Of a stretch of 64,000 bases of DNA, positions 16,816-27,500 are shown one piece after another; positions within the stretch are counted from its first letter, which is position 1, and every line of letters begins with the position of its first letter. The position numbers and the translations under genes were made by a program. The DNA comes from JAFGVL01 sp963663245 (GTDB lineage: Bacteria; Bacteroidota; Bacteroidia; Bacteroidales; Paludibacteraceae), in NCBI GenBank assembly GCA_963663245.1, contig OY760143.1:1984001-2048000 (forward strand), read 5' to 3'. Under the pieces are notes generated by a model. That model made no database searches. It was not told the origin of the DNA and saw only the letters and a list, made by a program, of their open reading frames with translations.

Positions 16816-17970
16816 ATGAAAGGTACATTCCCTATAAGCAAGTTTGAAAACATTCAAACACCATTTTATTATTACGACACTGAACTTTTGCGCAAAACAC
16901 TTGATTTAGTTAAAACAGAATCAAACAAATATGATTATATCCCTCATTATGCCGTTAAAGCAAATGCCAATGCAAAAGTATTGAAAATAATTGCTTCTTA
17001 TGGATTAGGAGCAGATTGCGTAAGCGGAAATGAGGTTCAAGCAGCAATAGATGCTGGCTTTTCTCCAGATAAAGTTGTTTTTGCTGGGGTTGGAAAAACA
17101 GACTCTGAAATTAACTTAGCTCTAGACAACAACATTTTTTGCTTCAATGCCGAATCAACTCCAGAACTAGAAGTTATTAATGAGCTTGCTAAAAAAAAGA
17201 ACAAAAAAGCAAATATTGCATTACGCGTAAATCCGAATGTAGATGCACACACGCATCATTATATTACAACAGGCTTAAATGAAAATAAATTTGGCTTTAA
17301 CATTGAAGACTTAGATAAGGTTATATCAATGCTTCCTTCTTTAAAAAACCTTGTGTTTTTAGGACTACATTTTCATATCGGTTCTCAAATAACAGATTTA
17401 TCTTCTTTCCAAGATTTATGTGTTCGCTTAAATGAACTGCAAGATAAGATGGAAGCAAAAGGCATTGAGCTCAAAACTATAAATATTGGTGGTGGACTAG
17501 GCATCAATTACGAACACCCCAACCACTTCCCTATTGCAGACTTTGAAACTTATTTTCGCCTGTTTAATCAGCATTTAAAATTACGTGAAGGACAAGTATT
17601 ACATTGCGAGCCCGGACGTTCAGTTGTTGCACAATGTGGAAGTTTAATTAGCAAGGTTACATACATTAAAGAAGGGGCTACTAAGAAATTCGCCATCTTA
17701 GACGCTGGAATGACTGACCTAATTCGTCCTGCATTGTACCAAGCCTATCATCGCATAGAAAACATTAGCTCTAACGAAACCGAAGACAACTATGATGTTG
17801 TGGGTCCTATTTGTGAATCAGCAGATGTGTTTCAGAAAGACGCAATGCTGAATAAGACAAAACGCGGTGACCTCATAGCTATAAGATCTGCAGGAGCATA
17901 TACAGAAGTAATGGCGTCTCGCTACAACTTACGAGAAATTCCTACAGCTTATTTATCCGAAGAATTATAA
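16816..17970 (+). CDS. lysA: Diaminopimelate decarboxylase
   Basis: The 384-residue protein is a PLP-dependent fold type III decarboxylase converting meso-diaminopimelate to L-lysine. Visible signatures are YDYIPHYAVKANANAKVLK (Lys-PLP Schiff base in YAVKAN, about residues 53-58), then GLGADCVSGNEVQAA. Next come GLHFHIGSQI (about 194-203), NIGGGLGINYEH (phosphate-binding glycines, about 227-238) and HCEPGRSVVA. The C-terminal VVGPICESADVF carries the CES catalytic cysteine, and GAYTEVMASRYN follows. Length is slightly short, as in other Bacteroidota. It follows lysC at 70 bp and probably shares its transcript. The downstream glycosyltransferase starts 28 bp later. Confidence 0.95.
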   Translation: MKGTFPISKFENIQTPFYYYDTELLRKTLDLVKTESNKYDYIPHYAVKANANAKVLKIIASYGLGADCVSGNEVQAAIDAGFSPDKVVFAGVGKTDSEINLALDNNIFCFNAESTPELEVINELAKKKNKKANIALRVNPNVDAHTHHYITTGLNENKFGFNIEDLDKVISMLPSLKNLVFLGLHFHIGSQITDLSSFQDLCVRLNELQDKMEAKGIELKTINIGGGLGINYEHPNHFPIADFETYFRLFNQHLKLREGQVLHCEPGRSVVAQCGSLISKVTYIKEGATKKFAILDAGMTDLIRPALYQAYHRIENISSNETEDNYDVVGPICESADVFQKDAMLNKTKRGDLIAIRSAGAYTEVMASRYNLREIPTAYLSEEL

Positions 17971-17998
17971 CATCAATAACAATTAATAAAAAAACAAA

Positions 17999-19165
17999 GT
18001 GCTTCATTATAACCTAGAAACAATATCTCAAGCAGGATGGATTCTAATTGGAGTCTTTTGTCTTACATTTATAGTTCAACTATTCTATTATTTCTATTTT
18101 TATCTATCTGTATTATTCTTAAAAAGAAAAAACAGAAAAGGAAAAAACAAATTCGCAAAAAAACGACCAGGCGTTTCTGTTATAATATGCGCAAGGAATG
18201 AATCTGAAAACTTAAGCAAATTTCTACCTGCTGTATTAACACAAAAATACCCCGACTACGAAGTAATTGTTGTTAACGATGGCTCTACAGACAAATCGGA
18301 AGACATACTAGTAGATTTGAAAAAGAAATACCCTCATCTCTATCACACCTATGTACCTCAAAATGCCAATATCAAAAGTGCCAAGAAATTAGCACTTACC
18401 ATAGGAATAAAAGCTGCTAAAAATGACTACTTATTATTTACAGACGCAGACTGTGAACCAACAAGTGAAAATTGGATTAGTAATATGGCGCGAAACTTCA
18501 CAAAAAACACTGATTTTGTTTTAGGATATGGCGCCTACGAACAAAAAAAGGGCTTACTGTCGCACCTCATTTCCTATGACACCTTTTTTATCGCATTACA
18601 ATATTTAGGCTTTGCATATCGCGGAAAACCATATATGGGAGTAGGAAGAAATATGGCCTACCGAAAACAACTATTCTTTGACATGAAAGGCTTTGCCTCT
18701 ATTCTACATTTACAATCTGGTGACGATGATTTATTTGTAAACAAAGCAGCCCACAAAAATAATACACGCATCGAAATATCTCCTGAAAGCACTACTATTT
18801 CAACCATCCAAGAGACTTTTAAAAACTGGTATATACAAAAGGAAAGACACCTATCAACATCCTCTCATTACAAACACCAAAGCAAGAGCTTAATAGGGTT
18901 TGAAGTAATAAGCAGAGGTGCATTTTACGTTTCTTTTATTGGCATTATACTATATACCAACTTAACATTAACATTAACAGCCGTAGCAATATTTCTATTA
19001 AGATTCATCATTCAGCTATTAATTATCAACCTCTCCTCCAAACACTTAAACGAAAGAAAATTCTATTTCAGCATACTTCTTTTCGATATTTTTCTTCCCC
19101 TAATCACCTTATTTATTATGATTTTTAACAAACTTACTAAAAAAGGGAGATATCAGTGGAAATGA
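17999..19165 (+). CDS. Membrane-bound family 2 glycosyltransferase
   Basis: The 388-residue protein starts at a GTG and has an N-terminal transmembrane segment (about residues 14-40). The GT-A domain has PGVSVIICARNESENL (start, about 57-72), VIVVNDGSTDKSEDIL (nucleotide-sugar binding, about 89-104) and the metal-binding LFTDADCEP. A later acidic region SGDDDLFVNKA and IQKERH correspond to the ED and Q/RxxRW-like acceptor region of processive family 2 enzymes. Two or three transmembrane segments close the C-terminus (about 300-385). It probably transfers sugars to a membrane acceptor or polysaccharide; the donor is unknown. It lies 28 bp after lysA and may be co-transcribed. Confidence 0.88.
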   Translation: MLHYNLETISQAGWILIGVFCLTFIVQLFYYFYFYLSVLFLKRKNRKGKNKFAKKRPGVSVIICARNESENLSKFLPAVLTQKYPDYEVIVVNDGSTDKSEDILVDLKKKYPHLYHTYVPQNANIKSAKKLALTIGIKAAKNDYLLFTDADCEPTSENWISNMARNFTKNTDFVLGYGAYEQKKGLLSHLISYDTFFIALQYLGFAYRGKPYMGVGRNMAYRKQLFFDMKGFASILHLQSGDDDLFVNKAAHKNNTRIEISPESTTISTIQETFKNWYIQKERHLSTSSHYKHQSKSLIGFEVISRGAFYVSFIGIILYTNLTLTLTAVAIFLLRFIIQLLIINLSSKHLNERKFYFSILLFDIFLPLITLFIMIFNKLTKKGRYQWK

Positions 19166-19220
19166 TTTATTGTTAATTGATATACAAGGTTTTACACTAA
19201 ATTTATTAGTATATAAAAAA

Positions 19221-19275
19221 GAACAGAAAAGGCTTATAGTGTTAATATTATTAACATTATAAGCCTTTCCTGTTC
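19221..19275 (+). terminator. Long imperfect hairpin, possible terminator
   Basis: GAACAG / CTGTTC at the ends and AAAGGCTTATA / TATAAGCCTTT inside, with TGTTAATA / TTAACA-T nearer the loop, make a stem of more than 20 bp. No long T-run follows, so termination is likely but not certain. Confidence 0.5.
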
Positions 19276-19666
19276 AACAAGATTTCTAGCATAATTCATT
19301 CAAATTTCAACCCCAAAAAAGGGTAAATTACACAATATATTCACTCCAAAAAATCTGAGAAAAATTTCTAATAAATACAAGAATACTACTTGTATTTTAG
19401 CCCAACTATCTCCCGAAAAACAGCAGACAAATACACCTAAAACCTACGTTAAGAAGGGTCAACACAAAAGGCTTATAATTAGTCGCTTTAAATAAATAAA
19501 AACTATTCAATTGTTATAAATGTGTTGATAAAAATAATATTAGCTAAAGCAATTTTCAAAAAACCCCAAACAACCTACTGCAAAGGCATTCAAGAACTCA
19601 AATTTTGAACACGAAATTTCATGTTAAGAAACAGTGTTAAGAAAGTCTTCTTTATTGCTAAAATTA

Positions 19667-19698
19667 ATTGTATTTTTTCATCTTTTATATTACTTTTG
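19667..19698 (+). promoter_or_regulatory. Promoter of the first surface-locus gene
   Basis: ATTG (19667-19670) and TACTTTTG (19691-19698) with 20-bp spacing resemble the −33/−7 pair. The leader to the ATG at 19768 would be about 60 nt. Confidence 0.6.
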
Positions 19699-19767
19699 TA
19701 GTATCTGATTTTTAAATCATTTTAACAATTCGGGAAAATAAAACAAATTATATAACATTTTAACGTT

Positions 19768-21462
19768 ATGAAAAATTCTACACCTATTCTAAAAAAAGCC
19801 ATCAAATTTACGAAGCTAATATTACTATCAGCTTTATCGATGGTGTATACTTCTACTACGGCCCAAGAAGTCATGTACGGCGATACTATTTTTTGGGAAA
19901 ATTTTGGTTCAGGAACAACAAGAGCTGACATTTCTGGTCGAGGCATTGTGGGAGGTCTCTACATGTATGCTGGAGATTTAGAATATTCCATCGGATTAAA
20001 TTCTGCTGATGTGGCTACTTATGTTACTGCAAATAGTGGCCGAACTTGGATTCAAGAAACACCTAAATTTAAAGAAATTCCCATTAGCACATCTTCAAAC
20101 CCCTATTCGAACAAACCTGCTGAAGGTGATAGTGAACCATTTGCTAGCTACTGGACAATTGACAGTTGGAAAGATTGGGATTTCAGTTCTGAAAAAACTG
20201 ATTTCACCACAGCCACTCTTGCAGTAGACGATTATACTGCGGGTGCTGAAACATCTGATAATAATTACCCTTGTAGCTGGATGAAAGTTGATGGGGTATG
20301 GAAATTTGGTTTTTACTACACCACTTACGAAAATGATATAACTGACGATGAACCCAATGATGGATATTATGCATTAATTGATAGCACTAACCGTTTAACA
20401 GGAGGAGCCACTTACTTACAAGACGCCTGGCTAGATCACTCTGGACTATCGTGTATAGACAATGATGTCACTGCTGTTGATCCTGACACATGTACACATA
20501 CAGGAAATGGACGATTCATGTTTGTTAACTGCTCTCAATCAAATACTGTAACTGGAGCTGTTTACAAAAGACAAGTAACAGAACTCTGTAGAGATGCCAT
20601 GTTTGAATTTTCAATATGGGTAACATCAGTACACAATTCAACAGACAACGCTTCTTTCCGAATAGAGATATGGAGTGACGACCCAGGAGAAAATCCTAGC
20701 CTAGGAAGTCTTACTGATGCTTATGAAGGCTTATCGATTTCAGAGGCCAATGATGCTACACTTATACTTTGTGGTACTACCACCGGTTTTGATTCAACAG
20801 GTTATTGGAAGCAGATCAAAGAAGTTTTCACTTTACTAGACCAAGATTACTGCTGGGTAGTTGTTCGTAACTACGGTAGTGGTAGTGGTAATGATATTGG
20901 TATTGATGATTTAGTATTTAAACCTTTTACTCCTTTTAACCTTGATATTGAACTAGCTGCATCTGTATTAGGAGATGCAGAAATGGCTTGTAATGACGGA
21001 TTAGTATCTTTAGTTTCTAATTTTCCTGAGAACATGCCTGAATATATTTCTTTACAAGAATTTGGATTCTATTTCCAAGGACAAAGTGGTACAAATGAAT
21101 GGGTAAACATAGGAAGTACTATTCCTATTCAAACACAATCAGCAGCAGTACCTTTAGAGCTAACCATACCTCTTGCTGAATACAATTTATACGATCGTTA
21201 TCGTATTACAGTCGCTACAACTCCAGCTGGTTTTGGTGGTAGGTGTATTACATTTACTTATCCTCCTACCGACAAAGAACCTATAGGCACAGCCCCTGAG
21301 TTTACCATTACTGGATTAGATGTATGTGATGACACCAACGGCAATCAAACTGGTACATTTATTATCACCAACACGAATCAAGCTGTTACTGATAACAACT
21401 GGGTAGTTAAATTAAGAATGCCTGATGGCTCTATTGTTACACGAACACCAGCAGTAGAATAA
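19768..21462 (+). CDS. Large secreted protein without a visible T9SS tail, function unknown
   Basis: The 564-residue protein has a signal peptide (hydrophobic core LILLSALSMVYT, cleavage likely after TTAQ). The mature part is rich in Thr, Ser, Gly, Asp and aromatic residues. Its start, DTIFWENFGSGTTRADISG, is of a kind I recall from large Bacteroidota surface proteins. The middle (about 185-390) looks like a carbohydrate-binding-type β-sandwich, with FMFVNCSQSNTVTGAVYKRQ and FEFSIWVTSV. The last 170 residues look like Ig-like strands. It stops at ...TRTPAVE with no C-terminal sorting domain, which is unusual beside a T9SS-tailed neighbour: it may be truncated or use another route. The 2,996-aa gene follows after 47 bp, probably in the same operon. 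Confidence 0.75.
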   Translation: MKNSTPILKKAIKFTKLILLSALSMVYTSTTAQEVMYGDTIFWENFGSGTTRADISGRGIVGGLYMYAGDLEYSIGLNSADVATYVTANSGRTWIQETPKFKEIPISTSSNPYSNKPAEGDSEPFASYWTIDSWKDWDFSSEKTDFTTATLAVDDYTAGAETSDNNYPCSWMKVDGVWKFGFYYTTYENDITDDEPNDGYYALIDSTNRLTGGATYLQDAWLDHSGLSCIDNDVTAVDPDTCTHTGNGRFMFVNCSQSNTVTGAVYKRQVTELCRDAMFEFSIWVTSVHNSTDNASFRIEIWSDDPGENPSLGSLTDAYEGLSISEANDATLILCGTTTGFDSTGYWKQIKEVFTLLDQDYCWVVVRNYGSGSGNDIGIDDLVFKPFTPFNLDIELAASVLGDAEMACNDGLVSLVSNFPENMPEYISLQEFGFYFQGQSGTNEWVNIGSTIPIQTQSAAVPLELTIPLAEYNLYDRYRITVATTPAGFGGRCITFTYPPTDKEPIGTAPEFTITGLDVCDDTNGNQTGTFIITNTNQAVTDNNWVVKLRMPDGSIVTRTPAVE

Positions 21463-21509
21463 GCTTTCATAAAGCTTCAATCTTAATTAAACATTAAAAC
21501 ATTACCATT

Positions 21510-24500
21510 ATGAAAGCAACTACAACATACAATACAAACCCTTTAAAAAAGGCGAATATGAAACGATTTTACTTAAAAAAATACATTTCTTTTTTGAGTG
21601 TCTTTACAGCATTTTTAATCTCCACTCAAAATATAAACGCACAAACAGTAGTATACTCACAAGACTTTGATGCTGCTACAGTTGTTACATATACAGCCAA
21701 CACTGTTGTAGACATTGATGTGACTGATGGAAACAACATTGTTGGAAACACTGCTGCATCACAAGTAACTTCAATATACTGCCTTAACAAGTCTAGTGCA
21801 GGTATTGGTATAAATGATGCAACCTACCCTGGTATTTTCAGAGCATATGTCAACAACAACATGCCTTGGTCTATTGTTAAAACAACAGATTTCTCTGCAA
21901 CAGCTCCAACTATTTTACAAATTGAATTTGATTTATGGTGGGACATTTTATCTAGTTCAAGTGGAGCTGGGATAGAATTTGCAATCGGAAATGGTTTTTC
22001 TGAAAGCATTACAACCACAAATCCTGCAGATGGAGATGTTCACTCTGGATTTACTATTGACAACAGCTCTACCTCTAGAGTGTGTGAATATGGACGATAT
22101 GGATCAAGTTATGATTATAATTCAACAGGAGTAACACAAGAAACATCTCAAACATACACTTGGATTATTAACAATTCAGGAAGTGACTTTGATTACGACG
22201 ATCCTGCTGGTGGAACCCAAACATTAGCAAATGACACATGGGATTTATGGATAGGAACTACTCTTTGGGTTGATGGAGTTGCGGCCACTACAGGTGCAAT
22301 TGACATGCAAAATCTATATATTGGCTCATGGGCAAATAAAAAGCATGAAGCTAGAATTGATAATTTTGTAGTAACTGACCTTACGGCATCAGCTGGCTCT
22401 GCCTCCCCTACCCTTGCTGCCGCAGGTTCTCAAACTGTAGATGATGATTTTGACATAACTTTTACTGATGATGCTACTTGGAGAGCTGCTGTAACTGGTA
22501 TTACTGTAGATGGAACACCCTACACGTCTGCAGACTACACCCTTACAGCTGCTTCATTAGTACTATCTACAGCTGATATTACTGAATTACAAACAGCTGG
22601 CAGCCATGAAATTATTGTTTTAGCAACTGGCTATACAGATGCTGATGTTACTCAAACCAATATTGCAGGTGCAGATCATCATCTAAGCATCACAACTGAG
22701 CCTACTGCTCCAGCTGTTAATGGTGGAGCCTTAGGAACTACATCTGTTGTTGAGATATTAGACCAATATAACAATCTAACAACAAGTACTGCAAATATAA
22801 CTGCTGCAGTTGGAGCTGGCACATGGACAATTGGAGGGACTGTAACAGTTGCTGCAAGCGCTGGTAGTGCTTCTTTCTCAACTTTAACAGCTACTGCTGC
22901 TGGTTCCGTTACCGGAGCTACTATTACTTATTCATCAGGTGCTTTAACAGATGACACATCTAGTACTTTTGACATTCCTGCTCCTGCAAGTGCGCCTACT
23001 GTAACAACTACTGCTGCATCTAACGAAACAGATACTGGAGCTGACTCTGGTGGTAATGTTACGAATGATGGCGGAGCTTCTGTAACTGCTCGTGGTGTAG
23101 TATACAGCACAAGTGCTAACCCTACCACTGGAGATAGTTATACTACAGATGGTACAGGTACAGGTGCATTTTCTAGTACAATCTCTGGCTTAAGTGCTAG
23201 TACAACTTATTACTACAGAGCTTATGCTACCAATGGCGTAGGCACTAGCTATGGTTCTGAATCTTCATTCACCACAGCTGCTGCTCCTACTACTGTTGCA
23301 TACACTTATGTTTGGAAAACAGGACAAACTGCATGTGAATCTGGCGAAGATCAAAGTTCAAATGTGACTGACTTAGAACCAGAAATCACAATCACTGGAG
23401 ATGGCTCTTATTCAACTAATAGTTCATTAAATATCACTGCAGCAGCAGAGGTTATTACCTTTACAACAACAAAAGATATTGATGAAATCTGTTTCTATGG
23501 TAAAATTGAAATGGCATCAATCGATTATTCGTATGATAATTCTAGTTGGACAACTTTAAACTCTACTGATACTGGTAATGATGCTACCTATACATTTACA
23601 TCTATCCCAGCAGGAACAAAAACCTTCTACTTAAAACAAACTTTAACAGGAGGTTTATATTTACGTAATTCGACTTTTACACTTAAAAATTGTACTCCTG
23701 GTGAGCCTACGACAGAACCAAGTGGCACACCATCTTTCTCTAGTACTACTGAAACATCTACAACATGGGGCACATTTACTGATGATGCAAGTGCTAACAC
23801 TACAGTAATCTTCTGTAGAGCAGGTAGTGCAGCTGGCGACCCAACTGATGATGTTACATATACAGCTAATACCGTTTTCGGTTCAGGCACACAAATAGGT
23901 ACAACTGGTTGGTATTGTGTATATAGTGGAGCTGCTTCTGGCACTTCTGTTACTGTAACAGGTTTAACTGGAACAACCGCTTATTATTTCAAAGCATACT
24001 CATTGAACGAATGTGGAGCTGATTTGGATTACTATACTGGAGCTACCTTAGATGGTAATACAACTACAACAGGATGTATTGCTCCTTCTGGTCAAGCAAC
24101 TGGTTCTCCTACATTCTCTAGCACAACAACAACGGCTACTACATGGGGAACTATAACACAAGCTGCAACAGCAGACAATACTGTAATCTTCTGTAGAGAA
24201 GGTGCTAGTGCTGCTGGTGATCCAGCAGATGCTACTACATACTCAGCAAGTACTGATTGGAGCTCAAAAGGAACTCAAATTGGAACTACAGGTTGGTATT
24301 GCGTGTATGCAGGAACAGCAGGAAGCCCATCTGTAACTATGTCTAACTTATCAGAAGGAACAGCGTATTACTTTAAAGCATACTCGTACAACGACTGTTC
24401 TTCGTCTCCATTATATTATACTACTTCTCCTATTGCAGGAAACACAACAACTTGTACTACCCCTACTACTCAAGTAGGTGCAGTATCTTTTGCTAGTGTT

Positions 24501-27500
24501 GCCGATACGCAAATGGATGTTGATGTAGCTTCAGATGGTAATGGAGATAAAATATTAATTATAGCACACAGTGGTGGTGCTGTAGATACAGACCCATCTG
24601 ATGGTACAACTTATACTGCTAACACAGCATTTGGTTCAGGAACACTAATTGGCACAGGTAATTATGTTGTTTATGCTGGCGTTGCTGCTAGTTTACCTGT
24701 TACTGTTACAGGCTTAACAGCAAGTACTACCTATCATTTTGCTGCCTATGCTTACAATGATTGTGGAAGTGACCCTCAATATAAATCAGCAGACGAAGAA
24801 ACAGGAAGTCAAGCAACAAGTGCAACACCAGCTAGTACTTGTACTGAAATTGATGCAACAACATCAGTTGTTGGTGACTGGCAAACTACATATGAATCGG
24901 GTAATGCTGGAGAATTCTCTGTCGATTTAGTGGGCGATTATTTAACTAACACCACATTATGTAATGTTACTGGTCAAGATGTTGCTCGTATAGATGCTTC
25001 TGGATCGGAATGGCTTGAAGTATATGTACCTGCAGGTTTTCCAACTATTGAAAGTGCTACCTTTAACATTAGTGGTAATTCATCAGGCACCTCTGACTAT
25101 ATTAATATTATAGCTTGCTGTGATGAAACACCATTTAATACAAGCAAAGTTACAGATACATTAGAAGTACATTTTACTGGATACGACCAAGCTTGTGTTG
25201 ATAGAGAAGTAACTTTCCCTACTGGTACAAAATCATTTAGAATGTACAGAAGAGTTGCATGGACAGAAGGTTCACCTTACAGCACTGTTGGTTCTGGAAC
25301 TAATATTGGTACTGGACAAACCAACCGTATTGGATATATGGAAGTCTGTGTTCTTGGTGCATGTAATGAACCTAGCACACAAGTTGGTGCCGTTTCCTTT
25401 CCTGCTGCTGGTGAAAGTCAATTAGGGCTAGATTTAGCATCTTTTGGTGATGGTGATAGCATCATTGTATTAGCACATAATGGTGCTGCTGTAGATGCTA
25501 ACCCTGTAAGTTCAACTACTTATGATGATGACCTCACATTTGGAAATGGTGACGAAATTGGCTCTGGAAACTTTGTTGTATTTAAAGGTGATGCCGGTGA
25601 TTTCCCTATTTCAATCACAGGTCTAAGTGCAAGCACAACTTATCATTTTGCAGCTTATGCATACCAAGGTTGCCCTGGAGACCCACAATATAAAACTGAT
25701 GACGATGGTGAAGTTGGTAGTGAAGCAACTATTGCAGCTTGTGATCCTCCTACTAGTGCTCCACAAGGATCTCCAACCTTTACAAGCACAACAACAACAA
25801 GCACAACATGGGGTTCTTTCTCTGATGCTGCTGATGCTGATGCAACAATTGTATTTATAAGAGAAAGCTCTTCAGCTGTTGGCGTTCCTGCTGATGGAAC
25901 AACTTATACTGCGAGTACCGACTGGGATTCTAAAGGAACTCAAATTGGAACTACTGGCTGGTATTGTATATACAATGGTTCTGCTAGTTCTGCTTCAATC
26001 AATTTATCTAATTTATCGACAGGGACATATTATTATGTTAAGGCCTATTCATATAATTCATGTGGAGGTTTCCCAGAATATTATTCAGGTGATAATATAG
26101 GTGATAACGAACAAACAATTATTCAAACATGTACTTATATTCCTTCTGCGGCTAACAGTGGTACGAGTTATGATTATGGTGATTATACCATGTATTTCTC
26201 ATCAACGGCAACATCGTACACATCTGCTTCAGTAAGCACAAGTACATCTAATACTTGTGGTACTGCTGACGAACGTTACTATATGAAAAATTTAGTTGTG
26301 TATTTAGAAAATACAGCAGCAAGTGAAATCATATTACAAGGTCAACAAGACTATGATGTTGATATTACTAGTGTATATACATCTAGCACATTAGGTGGCA
26401 CGTATACTGCTGTAGGAAGCTTTACAAATAATGGTTACTCAGGATCTTCTTGTGGTACATTAGGTATTTCTAATGTAAGTTTATCCCAAGGTACTTATGT
26501 ATTACTTTCATTTGGTGGTTCTGATGAATTCCGTTTAAGTGGTATTTGTATTACAGTTGCTCCAGACGAACAAGAGCCTACCTTAACCTTTGATCCTGCT
26601 AATTCAGCAACAGGTGTTTTATTAGATGCTGAATTAACGATTACAGCTAACGAAGCTTTATATTTATACGACCCTTCTGGCCCAAGCTTTACTGAGCTAA
26701 CAACAGCAACATTAGCAGGGATGAGCGATGGAGACATTAGTGATTATATGGTATTAGTAGATGTTGCTGCTAATGACACTTTAGACGCAACTTACTCTAT
26801 TGATGGCACAGGTACAATTATAACCGTAGTCCCTGACGCTGAATTCACTTACTCTAAACAATATAAATTAAGCATTCGTAATTTTGCTGATGCAAATGAC
26901 AACTTCTCTGCAAGTACACAGTACGCACAATTTACAGCTAGACCAACCCCTGCTCCAGAAATTAAAATAGAGCTGGTTAGTACTGATGCAAATGTAGCAG
27001 ACGATGGCGATGTTAATATGGGTACTGTAATTGGAGGAACAACGATAGATAAAACATTCCGTATTATTAATACTGCTTTATTAGATGATTTGAACTTTAC
27101 TGGAGTTTCTGCATTTACTACTGGAACAAAGTATGCTTTTGTTGGAGATGACCCATATGACAACACCCCTCTTGCTGCCGGTGACACCGTTGAATTCACA
27201 GTTCGATTTACTCCTGGAGTAACAGCTGGTACATATACTGATATTTTAACCATATCAACTAATGACCCTGATGAAGCAACATTCACTATAAATTTATCTG
27301 GTGGTAAAGCAGCATTTGTATTACCATACAGATATGAATCTGCCTTAACAAGCCCAGTATATACAACTGAAGCCTTGTACCAAGACTATACAAATTTATC
27401 AGACATCCCTGGAGAAATTACATTAAATGGAAATTCTGCTATTGTTGAAGATGTAAACTACTATGAAGCTTACAATGTATTCCAAGTGGAAGGGAATTGT

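Larger units (their letters stand above)
19166..19767. other. Long intergenic region before the surface locus
   Basis: This 602-bp gap has no coding frame I accept. It holds the long hairpin at 19221-19275 and a second small hairpin AATACAAG/CTTGTATT at 19374-19396 followed by TT. The 12-mer AAAAGGCTTATA occurs twice (19227-19238 and 19467-19478). GTTAAGAAA occurs twice 13 bp apart (19623-19631, 19636-19644), and a promoter lies at 19667-19698. The repeats just upstream of the promoter could be activator sites. Confidence 0.6.

Noticed and set aside
21463..21509. Frameshift splitting one gene into the 564-aa and 2,996-aa proteins
   Set aside because: The downstream gene has its own start and signal peptide, and the frame after the first stop soon meets another stop, so two genes are more likely.
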